Shown here: one piece after another, positions 52,413 through 61,022 of the stretch
Layout: each line of letters begins with the position of its first letter
Position numbering within the stretch: the stretch's first letter is position 1
Assembly: GCF_965278975.1 (NCBI RefSeq)
Contig: NZ_OZ257126.1
Coordinates: 744,001-808,000, forward strand
Direction of reading: 5' to 3'
Source of the DNA: Ferrovibrio sp965278975
Lineage (GTDB): Bacteria > Pseudomonadota > Alphaproteobacteria > Ferrovibrionales > Ferrovibrionaceae
DNA: 64,000 nucleotides
The notes under the pieces: generated by a model
The model's input: only the letters and a program-made list of their open reading frames with translations
What the model was told of the DNA's origin: nothing
The model's database searches: none
Translations under genes and position numbers: made by a program

Positions 52413-54016
52413 GCGTGCTGAAATCCGCCATCCGCACCAATGATGAGGAGTTTCGCCTGCGCTATGCCGCGAACCGGAAACTGGCGCAGGAACTACACGA
52501 ACGTCAGCAGGCTGCGCGCCATGACCGCCCGGCGCGTGACCTGCAACGCATGGCCGGCCATGGCAAACTGCTGCCGCGCCAGCGACTGGAAAAGCTGCTT
52601 GATCCGGGTACGCCATTCCTGGAGCTTTCGACGCTTGCCGGCAACATGGCCGGCGAAGGCGCCTCCCCCAGTGCAAGCTGCATCACCGGCATCGGCATCG
52701 TGGCTGGCCGCGAGGTGATGATCCACGCCGATGATTCCACGGTGAAGGGCGGGGCTTGGTATCCGCTCACGGTGAAGAAGATCGTGCGTTGCCTGGAAAT
52801 CGCCCTGGAGAACCACCTGCCGGTGGTGCATCTCTGCGATTCCGCCGGTGGCTTCCTGCAATTGCAGTCGGATGTATTCCCCGACAAGCATATGGCCGGT
52901 CGCATCTTCCGTAACCAGTCCCTGCTCAGCAAACGCGGCATCAAGCAGTTGGCTCTGGTATTCGGCCATTGCACTGCCGGCGGCGCCTATATCCCGGCCT
53001 TGAGTGATTACAATGTGATCGTGCGCGGCACGGGCGCGGTGTTCCTCGCCGGTCCGCCGCTGGTGAAGGCCGCTACCGGTGCCATCGTCTCCGCCGATGA
53101 TCTCGGCGGTGCCGATCTGCATACCCGCACCTCAGGCACCTGCGACTATCCCGCAGCGAGTGAACTCGATGCCATCCGCATCGGCCGCGAGATCGTGGCG
53201 CAATGGGAACCGACACGAAAAACGCCGATTGCCATGGCCAGCGCCGATGCGCCGCTTTACGACCCGGATGAGCTTTACGGCATCCTGCCCGACAGCATCA
53301 AGAAAAGCTTCGACATGCGCGAGGTGATCGCGCGCCTGGTTGATGGCAGCCGCTTCCACGAATACCAGCCGAATTACGGCCCCACTCTCGTCTGCGGCTA
53401 TGCCAGCATCTGGGGCCATCGCATCGGCATCCTGGCAAACAATGGCGTGCTGTTCAACGACAGCACCCTGAAGGGCGCGCATTTCATCGAGCTGTGCAAT
53501 CAGAACAACACGCCGATGCTGTTCCTGCAGAACATCACCGGCTACATGGTCGGCCAGACCTACGAGGCCGCCGGCATCACCAAGGATGGCGCCAAGATGA
53601 TCATGGCCCAGGCCTGCAGCCATGTGCCGAAATTCACCGTGATGTGCCATGCCTCTTTCGGTGCCGGCAATTACGGCATGTGTGGCCGCGCCTTTGATTC
53701 GCGCCTCCTGTTTTCCTGGCCGAACCACCAGATCGGGGTGATGGGCGGCGAGCAGGCCGCCAACACGCTGGCGGAAGTGAAGCTGCGCCAGCTTGAGCGC
53801 GATGGCATCGCCTATGGCCCGGAGGATCTGGCCCGGGTGCGCGAGGAAACCCTGCAGGCCTACCAGCAACAGCTTTCCGCCTACCATTCCACCTCCGAGC
53901 TTTGGGATGATGGCCTGCTTGATCCGGTGGACACGCGCAACGCGCTGGGCATCAGTATCGCCGCCGCGCTGAACGCGCCCTTCGGCGAACCCGGTTATGG
54001 CGTGCTGCGGCTTTGA
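52409..54016 (+). CDS. Acyl-CoA carboxylase, carboxyltransferase subunit (methylcrotonyl/geranyl-CoA type)
   Basis: A 535-residue carboxyltransferase with N- and C-terminal crotonase folds. RDLQRMAGHGKLLPRQRLEKLLD-type N-terminal region is present (family consensus R-x-R-x-x-x-L-L-D). VVHLCDSAGGFLQLQSDVFPD matches the MCC beta segment, and FGHCTAGGAYIPALSD is the first oxyanion hole. LFLQNITGYMVG and KFTVMCHASFGAGNYGMCG form the second site. Length and motifs match methylcrotonyl- or geranyl-CoA carboxylase beta chains rather than propionyl-CoA carboxylase. Confidence 0.92.
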   Translation: MSVLKSAIRTNDEEFRLRYAANRKLAQELHERQQAARHDRPARDLQRMAGHGKLLPRQRLEKLLDPGTPFLELSTLAGNMAGEGASPSASCITGIGIVAGREVMIHADDSTVKGGAWYPLTVKKIVRCLEIALENHLPVVHLCDSAGGFLQLQSDVFPDKHMAGRIFRNQSLLSKRGIKQLALVFGHCTAGGAYIPALSDYNVIVRGTGAVFLAGPPLVKAATGAIVSADDLGGADLHTRTSGTCDYPAASELDAIRIGREIVAQWEPTRKTPIAMASADAPLYDPDELYGILPDSIKKSFDMREVIARLVDGSRFHEYQPNYGPTLVCGYASIWGHRIGILANNGVLFNDSTLKGAHFIELCNQNNTPMLFLQNITGYMVGQTYEAAGITKDGAKMIMAQACSHVPKFTVMCHASFGAGNYGMCGRAFDSRLLFSWPNHQIGVMGGEQAANTLAEVKLRQLERDGIAYGPEDLARVREETLQAYQQQLSAYHSTSELWDDGLLDPVDTRNALGISIAAALNAPFGEPGYGVLRL

Positions 54017-54027
54017 GGGAGGCGGCA

Positions 54028-54804
54028 ATGAACGGCCAGCGAATCAATCTCAGCATCACGGATGGCATTGCCCGCCTGGTGATGGCCGGTGCAGCGCGGC
54101 GCAATGCCGTTGACCTGCAATGGTGCCGGGAATTCTCCGAAGCCGCCATTGCCTGCGCCGCCGATGATTCCATCAAGCTGGTGGTGATCTCAGCGGAGGG
54201 CGATTTCTTCAGTGTCGGTGGCGACATCGACAACTTCATCGCCAACCGCACGCATCTGCGGCCGCATGTGCTGGAAATGGCCAGCCTGTTTCATCTTGGC
54301 ATCATGCGGCTGCATCAGGGACCGGCACCGGTGATCTCGGCGGTGAACGGCATGGCGGCGGGTGGCGGCTTCAGCATCGCCATCCTGGCCGATATCGTGC
54401 TGGCCAAGCGCTCGGCGCGTTTCGTCGCGGCCTATACCAGTTCCGGCCTCTCGCCTGATGGCGGCCTCACCTACAACCTGCCGCGTATTGTCGGCGCGCG
54501 GCGTGCCTTCGAGTTGATGGCACTGAACCCGGTACTTTCCGCCGACCAAGCATTGGAACTGGGCCTGGTTACCCGGGTGTTCGAGGATGCCAGCTTCGAA
54601 GCCAATGTCGAAACTGTTGTGCAGCAAGTGGCGGCGATGCCGGCCGGCGCGCTGCCCGCCTTGAAGAAGCTGATGGCCAGCAGCCTGGATAATACCTTGC
54701 AGCAGCAGCTTGACCGTGAGGCCGAGAGCGTCGCCCGCCTAGCGGCGTCGCCGGCGACCCTCGACGTGCTCGACGCTTTCCTGCGCCGGCGCAACAAGCG
54801 ATAG
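54028..54804 (+). CDS. Crotonase-family protein, isomerase-like
   Basis: A 258-residue enoyl-CoA hydratase/isomerase-fold protein. NGMAAGGGFSIAILADI forms the oxyanion hole region. The two catalytic glutamates of classical hydratases are absent: GGGFS has Ser where Glu144 is expected, and RFVAAY has Tyr where Glu164 is expected. SPDGGLTYNLPRIVGARRA resembles PaaG-like isomerases, which use the Asp. So a double-bond isomerase is more likely than a methylglutaconyl-CoA hydratase. GAGGGAGG precedes the ATG. The 3' end overlaps tetR by 66 bases on the other strand. Confidence 0.85.
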   Translation: MNGQRINLSITDGIARLVMAGAARRNAVDLQWCREFSEAAIACAADDSIKLVVISAEGDFFSVGGDIDNFIANRTHLRPHVLEMASLFHLGIMRLHQGPAPVISAVNGMAAGGGFSIAILADIVLAKRSARFVAAYTSSGLSPDGGLTYNLPRIVGARRAFELMALNPVLSADQALELGLVTRVFEDASFEANVETVVQQVAAMPAGALPALKKLMASSLDNTLQQQLDREAESVARLAASPATLDVLDAFLRRRNKR

Positions 54805-55509
54805 GGTGTTGAGCTTGCTCACCGCCGCATCCAGCCGCTGCAACGCCACATCAAGCGGTGCTTCCTGGGCCGATGTCTGAGCCGGACTCGCCGCCAGGCC
54901 GCGATACACCAGATCGGTGATGGAATCCGCCACCGCCTCGATATCAAAACCGCCCTCGCCGCGCAGGAAGGCCCAGGTGTGATGTTCGACGCAGCCATAG
55001 ATCAGATCACGCACCAGGCCCGGCGGCACATCGCTGCGGAATTCTCCGCTCTGCATCGCGTCGCGCACCACCGCCGTGGCCCGCGCCGTGTAGCGCCGGT
55101 TCAGGGTGTAGATCGTGGTCTTGCGGTATTGCGGGTCGGGGCGGAATTCCAGGAACACCAGGCTGGAAAGGCCCGGCTCGTCATGCAGCGCCTTGAGATG
55201 ATGCCAGATGATGTAGCGCAGCCGGTTGCGGATGCCGGTGACGGAGGCCAGCAGATGGCTGTCCTCCTCGATCATGCCGCTATACCAATCCTCGATCACC
55301 CGCACCAGCAGCGCGCGCTTGTTCTGGAAATAGCGGTAGATCGAACCTTCCACCACGCCGGCCCGCTCGGCGATTTCGGAGATCGACGCGGCCTCGTAAC
55401 CGCGCAGCCGGAACACCGTGCGCGCGGCTTCCAGAATATCGGCCTCGCGCCGCTCGCGCGGCAAGCGGCTGGCTCTCTTGCGTGTCGTCCCGGTCCTCGC
55501 CATGACCAT
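54739..55509 (-). CDS. TetR-family transcriptional regulator of the branched-acid locus
   Basis: A 256-residue regulator. The HTH is DILEAARTVFRLRGYEAAS followed by ISEIAERAGVVEGSIYRYFQNKRAL (TetR consensus at V-x-x-G-x-x-Y-x-x-F). The ligand domain from residue 60 to 215 is helical, with HHLKALHDEPGLSSLVFLEF. The C-terminus is basic (EGRRRRR). ATG 55509 has GAGGG seven bases upstream. The last 66 bases overlap the crotonase gene. Two copies of the shared palindrome flank its promoter region, which supports autoregulation and control of the adjoining operons. The ligand is probably an acyl-CoA. Confidence 0.88.
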   Translation of the reverse strand: MVMARTGTTRKRASRLPRERREADILEAARTVFRLRGYEAASISEIAERAGVVEGSIYRYFQNKRALLVRVIEDWYSGMIEEDSHLLASVTGIRNRLRYIIWHHLKALHDEPGLSSLVFLEFRPDPQYRKTTIYTLNRRYTARATAVVRDAMQSGEFRSDVPPGLVRDLIYGCVEHHTWAFLRGEGGFDIEAVADSITDLVYRGLAASPAQTSAQEAPLDVALQRLDAAVSKLNTLSLVAPAQESVEHVEGRRRRR

Positions 55510-55546
55510 GATCTAGCCCTCTGCCGGGCCATTGGTCAACGATTTA

Positions 55547-55563
55547 AGCGAACGCGGTTCATC
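55547..55563. promoter_or_regulatory. Operator copy 4 (imperfect) before tetR
   Basis: AGCGAA (55547-55552), spacer CGCGG, TTCATC (55558-55563). Read on the minus strand it gives GATGAACCG, identical over ATGAACCG to the site at 50396. It lies 38-54 bases upstream of the tetR start. Confidence 0.5.
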
Positions 55564-55599
55564 AGGCCGGATTGCCACCCTGCCGCCACCTTGCTGGCA

Positions 55600-55628
55600 T
55601 TGACAGGGCAAAGGAGCGCGTTTCTAAT
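55600..55628 (+). promoter_or_regulatory. Strong sigma-70 promoter of the acyl-CoA dehydrogenase operon
   Basis: A perfect TTGACA at 55600-55605 and TCTAAT at 55623-55628 (five of six -10 bases) are 17 bp apart. The operator at 55626-55642 overlaps the -10 box and predicted start site, a classic repressor arrangement. Confidence 0.7.
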
Positions 55629-55642
55629 GAACGCAATTCATC
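55626..55642. promoter_or_regulatory. Operator copy 3 of the proposed TetR regulon
   Basis: AATGAA (55626-55631), spacer CGCAA, TTCATC (55637-55642). It overlaps the -10 box of the acyl-CoA dehydrogenase promoter and ends 28 bases before the start codon. Confidence 0.65.
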
Positions 55643-55670
55643 ATAACGCGCCAAGCGAAAGCCGGGAAAC

Positions 55671-56864
55671 ATGACCACCACCTTGCCGAATGCCGCCGCC
55701 CAGTTCGCGCTCTCAGCAGACCAGAGCGCCGTGCTCGATGCCGCCGACCGCTATGCCAAAGCGGAGCTGTATCCACTTTCCGCACGCATGGACAATGAGG
55801 AATGGTGGCCGGCGGATGCCTTTGCCAAACTGGGCAAGGCCGGCTATTTCGGCATCACCGTCGATCCTGAATTCGGCGGCGTTGGCGCCGATCTGATGAC
55901 CAGCGGCCTGATCCTGCAAGCCTTCTCACGCTGGAACCACGCCCTGGCGCTGAGCTGGGTGGCGCATGAGAATCTCTGCCTCAACAATATCTACCGCAAT
56001 GCCAATGATGCGCAGCGCCGCAAATACCTGCCGGGCCTCTGCGATGGCAGCCTGACCGGCACGCTGGGGCTCACCGAGCCGGGCGCAGGCTCGGATGCAC
56101 TTGGCTCGATGCGCACTACGGCGCGCCGCGACGGCGATCATTATGTGCTGAATGGCGGCAAAATCTATATCACCAACGGCCCGGTCGCCGATGTGCTGCT
56201 GGTCTATGCCAAGACCAACCCGAGCGCCGGCGCCCATGGCATCTCGGCTTTCATCGTGGAGAAGGATTATCCCGGCTTCCGCGTGGCGCAGAAGCTGGTG
56301 AAGATGGGTTTCCGCGGCAGCCAGACCGCCGAGCTGGTATTCGACGAATGCCGTGTGCCGGCGGAGAATATGGTCGGCGGCGAGAATCGCGGCGTCGGCG
56401 TGGTGATGAGCGGCCTCGATCTTGAGCGTGCCATGATCGCGCCGATCTGCCTCGGCATTGCCGAACGCGCGCTGGAAATCAGCATCGACTATGCCCGCAC
56501 CCGCAAGCAGTTCGGCAAGGCCATCGCCGAATTCCAGATGGTGCAGAGCCGCGTGGCGGAAATGTATGTGATGGTGGAAACCATGCGCAGCTTCACCTAC
56601 CGCGTGCTGATGGAAGCCAATGAACTGGAAGTCGGCGGCGGCGGCCGTGGCAGCATCCATGCACTGACCGCCGCTTCGGTGATGTATGCCGCCGATACCA
56701 TGAACCGCGTGCTGGATCATGCCGTACAGATCCATGGCGGCAGCGGCTATATCTGGGAAGCCGAGATCAACCGCCTGTTCCGCTCCACCAAACTGCTGGA
56801 AATCGGCGCCGGCACCACCGAGGTGCGCAAGCTGATCATCGCCGGCGAAATCCTGAAAAGCTGA
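55671..56864 (+). CDS. Acyl-CoA dehydrogenase, isovaleryl/citronellyl-CoA type
   Basis: A 397-residue FAD flavoenzyme. LTEPGAGSDALGSM and ITNGPVADVLLVYAKT are FAD/substrate motifs. The catalytic base is not in the usual C-terminal place: IGAGTTEVR has Ala where medium-chain enzymes have Glu. Instead LDLER places Glu252 in helix G, exactly as in isovaleryl-CoA dehydrogenase. This predicts a 3-methyl-branched acyl-CoA substrate and matches the methylcrotonyl/geranyl-type carboxylase nearby. A strong promoter with operator precedes the gene, and the SDR gene follows after six bases. Confidence 0.92.
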   Translation: MTTTLPNAAAQFALSADQSAVLDAADRYAKAELYPLSARMDNEEWWPADAFAKLGKAGYFGITVDPEFGGVGADLMTSGLILQAFSRWNHALALSWVAHENLCLNNIYRNANDAQRRKYLPGLCDGSLTGTLGLTEPGAGSDALGSMRTTARRDGDHYVLNGGKIYITNGPVADVLLVYAKTNPSAGAHGISAFIVEKDYPGFRVAQKLVKMGFRGSQTAELVFDECRVPAENMVGGENRGVGVVMSGLDLERAMIAPICLGIAERALEISIDYARTRKQFGKAIAEFQMVQSRVAEMYVMVETMRSFTYRVLMEANELEVGGGGRGSIHALTAASVMYAADTMNRVLDHAVQIHGGSGYIWEAEINRLFRSTKLLEIGAGTTEVRKLIIAGEILKS

Positions 56865-56870
56865 GCCGCA

Positions 56871-57749
56871 ATGACCGACGAGGCCCCGCTCCGCCTGTCC
56901 GACGACGACCTCGCGGCGCATCCGACCAATCTGGCTGCCGGCAGCCTGGCCGGCCGCACCCTGCTGGTTACCGGCGGCGGCGGCGGCATCGGTCGCGCCA
57001 CGGCCTGGCTGGCGGCGCGGCTGGGCGCGCGTGTGGCGATCGCCGGACGGCGGCTGGAACGACTGGAGCCGGCGGCAGCGGCAATGCAGGCGCGTGGCTT
57101 CGATTGCCTGGCTTTGGCCGTGGATATCCGCCAGCGCGACAGCGTGGAGACGATGTTCGACCAGGCGGCCAGCCATTGGGGTACGCCGCCTGACCTGCTG
57201 GTGAATTCCGCCGGCGGGCAATTCCCGCAAGCCGCTATCGACTACAGCGAAAAAGGCTGGCGCGCGGTGATCGACACCAATTTGACCGGCACGTTCAACG
57301 CCATGCAGACCGCTGCACGGCGCTGGCGCGATGCGCAGCGGCAGGGCAGCATTGTCACCATCGTGGTATCGCCGCGTGGTTTACACAATGTGGCCCACAC
57401 CGTGGCAGCGCGGGCCGGTGTGAAGGCCTTTTCGGAAGCGGTGGCGGTGGAATGGGCGCCGCTTGGCATCCGCGTCAACTGCATTGCGCCCGGCACCATC
57501 CGCTCGGAAGGCTGGCAGGTCTACCAGCCGCATGTGCGCAAGCGCTATGAGAACGTCAACCCGATGCGGATGGCCGGCAGCCCGTGGCAGGTCGCGGAAG
57601 CGGTGCTGTTCGTCGGCGGCCCGGCCGGCGGCTTCATCACCGGCGAGACCATCGAGATCAGTGGCGGCGGCAATCTCTGGGGCGAGACCTGGACCACCGA
57701 CAAGCCGCAATGGTTCCGCGAAGCGACGCGGGTGGTTGATCCGGATTAA
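56871..57749 (+). CDS. SDR-family oxidoreductase (dienoyl/enoyl-CoA-reductase-like), atypical active site
   Basis: A 292-residue short-chain dehydrogenase. The cofactor motif is TGGGGGIGRATAW, NSAGGQFP corresponds to the NNAG motif, and VEWAPLGIRVNCIAPGTI follows the active site. The usual YxxxK is replaced: the aligned segment reads HTVAARAGVKAF, with Thr for Tyr and Arg for Lys. This resembles the peroxisomal 2,4-dienoyl-CoA / trans-2-enoyl-CoA reductase branch, which also lacks the Tyr. Residues 1-25 form an extra N-terminal segment. It is co-transcribed with the acyl-CoA dehydrogenase. Confidence 0.87.
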   Translation: MTDEAPLRLSDDDLAAHPTNLAAGSLAGRTLLVTGGGGGIGRATAWLAARLGARVAIAGRRLERLEPAAAAMQARGFDCLALAVDIRQRDSVETMFDQAASHWGTPPDLLVNSAGGQFPQAAIDYSEKGWRAVIDTNLTGTFNAMQTAARRWRDAQRQGSIVTIVVSPRGLHNVAHTVAARAGVKAFSEAVAVEWAPLGIRVNCIAPGTIRSEGWQVYQPHVRKRYENVNPMRMAGSPWQVAEAVLFVGGPAGGFITGETIEISGGGNLWGETWTTDKPQWFREATRVVDPD

Positions 57750-57761
57750 ATCCGCTTCAGG

Positions 57762-58049
57762 TCAGATGCCGGGCACCAGCAGGAAATCACCCTTGGCGGC
57801 ATTGGCACGCGCAGCGCGGGCCTTGGCATAGAGTTCGCCATCATAGAAAGCCTTGGCGGCTTCCGTGCTGGGGAATTCGAGCACCACGACGCGGCGGCCA
57901 TCATGCTTGCCTTCCAGCACATCGACAGCCCCGCCACGCACCAGATACTTGCCGCCGCCGGCAGCGATGGCGCCGGGCGCAAGCTGCTTGTAACGCTCAT
58001 AGGCTTCGGTGTCGGTCACGTCGATGAAAGCAAGAATATAGGCAGCCAT
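57762..58049 (-). CDS. DUF1330 family protein
   Basis: A 95-residue alpha/beta protein of the dimeric alpha-beta-barrel superfamily. AYILAFIDVTDTEAYERY, DGRRVVVLEFPS and AAKAFYDGELYAKAR are the family blocks. No reaction is established for the family. GGAGG lies just before ATG 58049. It converges with the SDR gene (12 bases between stops) and lies upstream of nothing on its strand, so it is a single gene. Confidence 0.88.
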   Translation of the reverse strand: MAAYILAFIDVTDTEAYERYKQLAPGAIAAGGGKYLVRGGAVDVLEGKHDGRRVVVLEFPSTEAAKAFYDGELYAKARAARANAAKGDFLLVPGI

Positions 58050-58081
58050 GGTTTCCTCCGATTTATCGCCGGAGGTTAGCG

Positions 58082-59065
58082 CTATTCGGCGGCCTGGGCC
58101 AGCTTGAGACAGCGCGCCCAATGCTCCAGCCCCAATTGGACCGGCTCGGGTTGGGTGCTACCGCAGCCCTCGTCGGCCTGCTTGCAGCGCGGCGCGAAAG
58201 CACAGCCCGGCGGCAGTTTGGCCAGATCGGGCGGTGCGCCGGGAATGGCATCCAGCCGTGCGCCTTTCATGGCACCATGCGCGCGGAACGCCAGCAGGCC
58301 CCTGGTATAGGGATGGCTGGGATTGCGAATCACGTCGCGCACCGGGCCGGTCTCGACGATGCGGCCGGCATACATCACCGCGATACGATCCGCCACCTCC
58401 ACCGCCACGCCGATGTCATGGGTCACCAGGATCACCGAGAGGCCGAGTTCGCGCTGCAACTCGCGCAGCAGCAGCAGAATCTGAATCTGCACCGTGGCAT
58501 CCAATGCCGTGGTCGGCTCGTCGGCCAGCAGCACCTGTGGATTGCAGGCCAGCGCCAGGGCGATCATGGCGCGCTGGCGCATACCACCCGACATTTCATG
58601 CGGAAAGGCCTTCAGGCGGCGTTCCGGCGATGGAATCCTCACCCGCTTCAACGCCTCCAGCGCCCGCTTCTCAGCATCCTCGCGGCTCACCTTCGGCTCA
58701 TGCTTGCGGATCGCCTCGGAAATCTGCTGGCCCACGGCGTAGACCGGATCGAGTGCCAGCAAAGGTTCCTGGAAGATCATCGACACGGTCTTGCCGCGAA
58801 ACCCGGTCAGCGCCGCACCCTTCAACGCCATCACATCCTGGCCCAGCACGGTCAGGCCGCCACTGATACGAGTGCGTTTCTCGGGATGCAGCCGCAGCAG
58901 CGAGCGCAGGGTGACGCTCTTGCCCGAGCCGGATTCACCGAGCAACGCCACCACCTCGCCGCGCTTCACCTGCAGATTGACCCCATTCACCGCATTCACC
59001 GCTCCACGCCCGCCAGTGAAGGTAACGGTGAGATCACGGATATCGACAACGGCTTCGGTGTTCAT
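58082..59065 (-). CDS. Dipeptide/oligopeptide ABC transporter ATP-binding protein (DppD/OppD-like)
   Basis: A 327-residue ATPase. Walker A is GESGSGKSV, MIFQEPLLALDPVYAVGQQ is the Q-loop, MSGGMRQRAMIALALACNP the signature, and LLADEPTTALD Walker B. The C-terminal oligopeptide-transporter domain has CAFAPRCKQADEGC with the conserved Cys residues of an Fe-S-like cluster site. Its start overlaps the stop of the second ATPase by four bases. It is the last gene of the operon. Confidence 0.92.
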   Translation of the reverse strand: MNTEAVVDIRDLTVTFTGGRGAVNAVNGVNLQVKRGEVVALLGESGSGKSVTLRSLLRLHPEKRTRISGGLTVLGQDVMALKGAALTGFRGKTVSMIFQEPLLALDPVYAVGQQISEAIRKHEPKVSREDAEKRALEALKRVRIPSPERRLKAFPHEMSGGMRQRAMIALALACNPQVLLADEPTTALDATVQIQILLLLRELQRELGLSVILVTHDIGVAVEVADRIAVMYAGRIVETGPVRDVIRNPSHPYTRGLLAFRAHGAMKGARLDAIPGAPPDLAKLPPGCAFAPRCKQADEGCGSTQPEPVQLGLEHWARCLKLAQAAE

Positions 59066-60132
59066 GCCGCCACCTCGATTGCTGCCGCCTGGGGATGGCC
59101 GCTGCCTGCCTGACGTGCCAGGCAGGCGCTTTCGTGCAGCTCAGCTACATTGGCCAGATTCGGCACGATGCTTGTGCAGACATCGGCAGCGATGCGACAG
59201 CGGGTATGGAAGCGGCAGCCCGGCGGCGGATCGATCGGATTCGGTGGATCGCCATAAAGCGGTGCTTCCATGGTGCGGTTGTCCGGGTCCATCGCCGGCA
59301 TGGAATTGAGCAGAGCTGCCGTATAGGGATGGCTCGGCGCCGCGAACAGGCTCTCCGAGGGGCCGATTTCAGCCACCTTGCCGAGATACATCACCATCAC
59401 GCGATCGGAAATGAAGTTCACCACGTTGAGATCGTGCGAGATGAAGATGTAGGTGAGGCCGAAAGCATCCTTGAGATCGAGCAACAGGTTCAGCACCTGG
59501 GCTTCGACCGACTTGTCCAGCGCCGAGACCGCTTCATCCAGGATCACCAGGCGCGGCTCCAGGGCCAGGGCGCGGGCGATATTCACGCGCTGGCGCTGGC
59601 CACCGGAAAGCTCATGCGGATAACGGCCCGCGAAACGGCGCGGTTCCAGGCCGACGCGGTTGAGCAGATCATGCCCGCGCGCCAGGGCTTCCCGGCGCGA
59701 CACACCATGCACCTGGGGCGCGAAAGCGATCGAGTCCTCGATGGTCAGGCGTGGGTTCAGCGAGGCGTAGCTGTCCTGAAACACCATCTGGGTCTGGCGC
59801 CGGAAATCCGTCAGCGCCAGTTCCTCGCCCAATGCCTCACCGTCAAACACGATACGGCCGGCATCCGGCTCGATCAGATGCATCAGCAGCCGGGCAGTAG
59901 TGGATTTGCCGCAGCCGCTTTCACCGACGATACCAAGCGTTTCGCCCTTCATCAGGTCGAAATCTACGCCATCGACGGCGCGCACAACGGTCTTGTTACG
60001 CCCGAACAAACCTTTTCCAACCGGGAAATGCTTGATCAGGCCACGCACGCTCAGCAGTGGCTGGCGCGGGCCACCGCGATCCTCGGGATGATGCAGGGCA
60101 TCTGCCTGGGTCAGTTCCGGCTGATCGGTCAT
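59062..60132 (-). CDS. Dipeptide/oligopeptide ABC transporter ATP-binding protein (DppF/OppF-like)
   Basis: A 356-residue ATPase. Walker A is GESGCGKSTT, the signature is LSGGQRQRVNIARAL, and Walker B is VILDEAVSALD with Ala in place of the usual Pro after the catalytic Glu. CRFHTRCRIAADVC is the C-terminal Cys motif. ATG 60132 overlaps the permease stop by four bases, so the longer frame upstream is excluded. The gene order, binding protein, B, C, F, D, swaps the usual D-F order. Confidence 0.92.
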   Translation of the reverse strand: MTDQPELTQADALHHPEDRGGPRQPLLSVRGLIKHFPVGKGLFGRNKTVVRAVDGVDFDLMKGETLGIVGESGCGKSTTARLLMHLIEPDAGRIVFDGEALGEELALTDFRRQTQMVFQDSYASLNPRLTIEDSIAFAPQVHGVSRREALARGHDLLNRVGLEPRRFAGRYPHELSGGQRQRVNIARALALEPRLVILDEAVSALDKSVEAQVLNLLLDLKDAFGLTYIFISHDLNVVNFISDRVMVMYLGKVAEIGPSESLFAAPSHPYTAALLNSMPAMDPDNRTMEAPLYGDPPNPIDPPPGCRFHTRCRIAADVCTSIVPNLANVAELHESACLARQAGSGHPQAAAIEVAA

Positions 60133-61019
60133 GCGCGCACATCCATCGCCGAACGCAGCGAGTCGGAGAACATGTTGAACGAGATCGACGTGATAAAGAT
60201 CATCACGCCAGGCAAGGCCGCCACCATCGGATTGACATAGATCGCGGTACGCAACGTGTTCAGCATAAGGCCCCATTCCGGCTCAGGCGGCCGCACGCCA
60301 AGGCCGAGGAAGCTCAAACCGGAAGCCAGGATCATCGCCACCGAGATCAGACTGGTGGAGTAGACGAAGATCGGACTCAGCACATTGCCGAGCACATGCA
60401 CACGCACGATAGTGAAGCCACCGGCCCCCGAGGCACGCGCCGCTTCCACATAATCGCGGTTGCGCACCTGCGTGGTGACGCTTTCCGCCACCCGGGCAAT
60501 CGGCGGGATGAATACGATGGTGAGCGAGACCAGCGCATTGGTGAGGCCAGCACCCAATGCACCAGAGAGCGCCACGGCGAGCAGCACCGAAGGGAAAGCA
60601 TAGAAAACATCAATGGTGCGCATGATCGCGGTGTTGATCTTGCCGCCGACAAAGCCGGCGAAAATCCCGAGGCTGGAGCCCAGCACGAAGGCCATCAGCA
60701 CCGGTGTGACCCCCATGAACAGCGACAGCCTTGCGCCATAAATCAGGCGCGAAAGCATATCGCGGCCCAGCTCGTCGGCGCCAAGCGGGAAACCGGGCGT
60801 GCCGATAGGCCGCAGGCGACGCAACATTGAACCACGAAACGGATCAGCCGGTGCGATCAGCGGCGCGAGAATCGCCATCAGCACCAGCGCCACGATCACG
60901 CCCAGCGCCACCATTGCCACCGGATCGCGCATCAGCCGGCGTGCCACGCCGCGCCAATAGCCTTCCGAAACTTCTATGGGCTGCACCTTCGCACCGGAAT
61001 CGATCACCCCCACCGCCAC
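60129..61019 (-). CDS. Dipeptide-type ABC transporter permease (DppC-like)
   Basis: A 296-residue permease with about six helices. An N-terminal helix near residues 35-55 is followed by LGADELGRDMLSRLIYGARLSL, the DppC/OppC signature (conserved G-T-D-x-x-G-R-D-type block, here GADELGRD). The EAA loop is EAARASGAGGFTIVRVHVLG near residues 187-206. It overlaps the DppF-like start by four bases and follows the DppB-like gene by three bases. Confidence 0.92.
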   Translation of the reverse strand: MAVGVIDSGAKVQPIEVSEGYWRGVARRLMRDPVAMVALGVIVALVLMAILAPLIAPADPFRGSMLRRLRPIGTPGFPLGADELGRDMLSRLIYGARLSLFMGVTPVLMAFVLGSSLGIFAGFVGGKINTAIMRTIDVFYAFPSVLLAVALSGALGAGLTNALVSLTIVFIPPIARVAESVTTQVRNRDYVEAARASGAGGFTIVRVHVLGNVLSPIFVYSTSLISVAMILASGLSFLGLGVRPPEPEWGLMLNTLRTAIYVNPMVAALPGVMIFITSISFNMFSDSLRSAMDVRA

Positions 61020-61022
61020 GAT

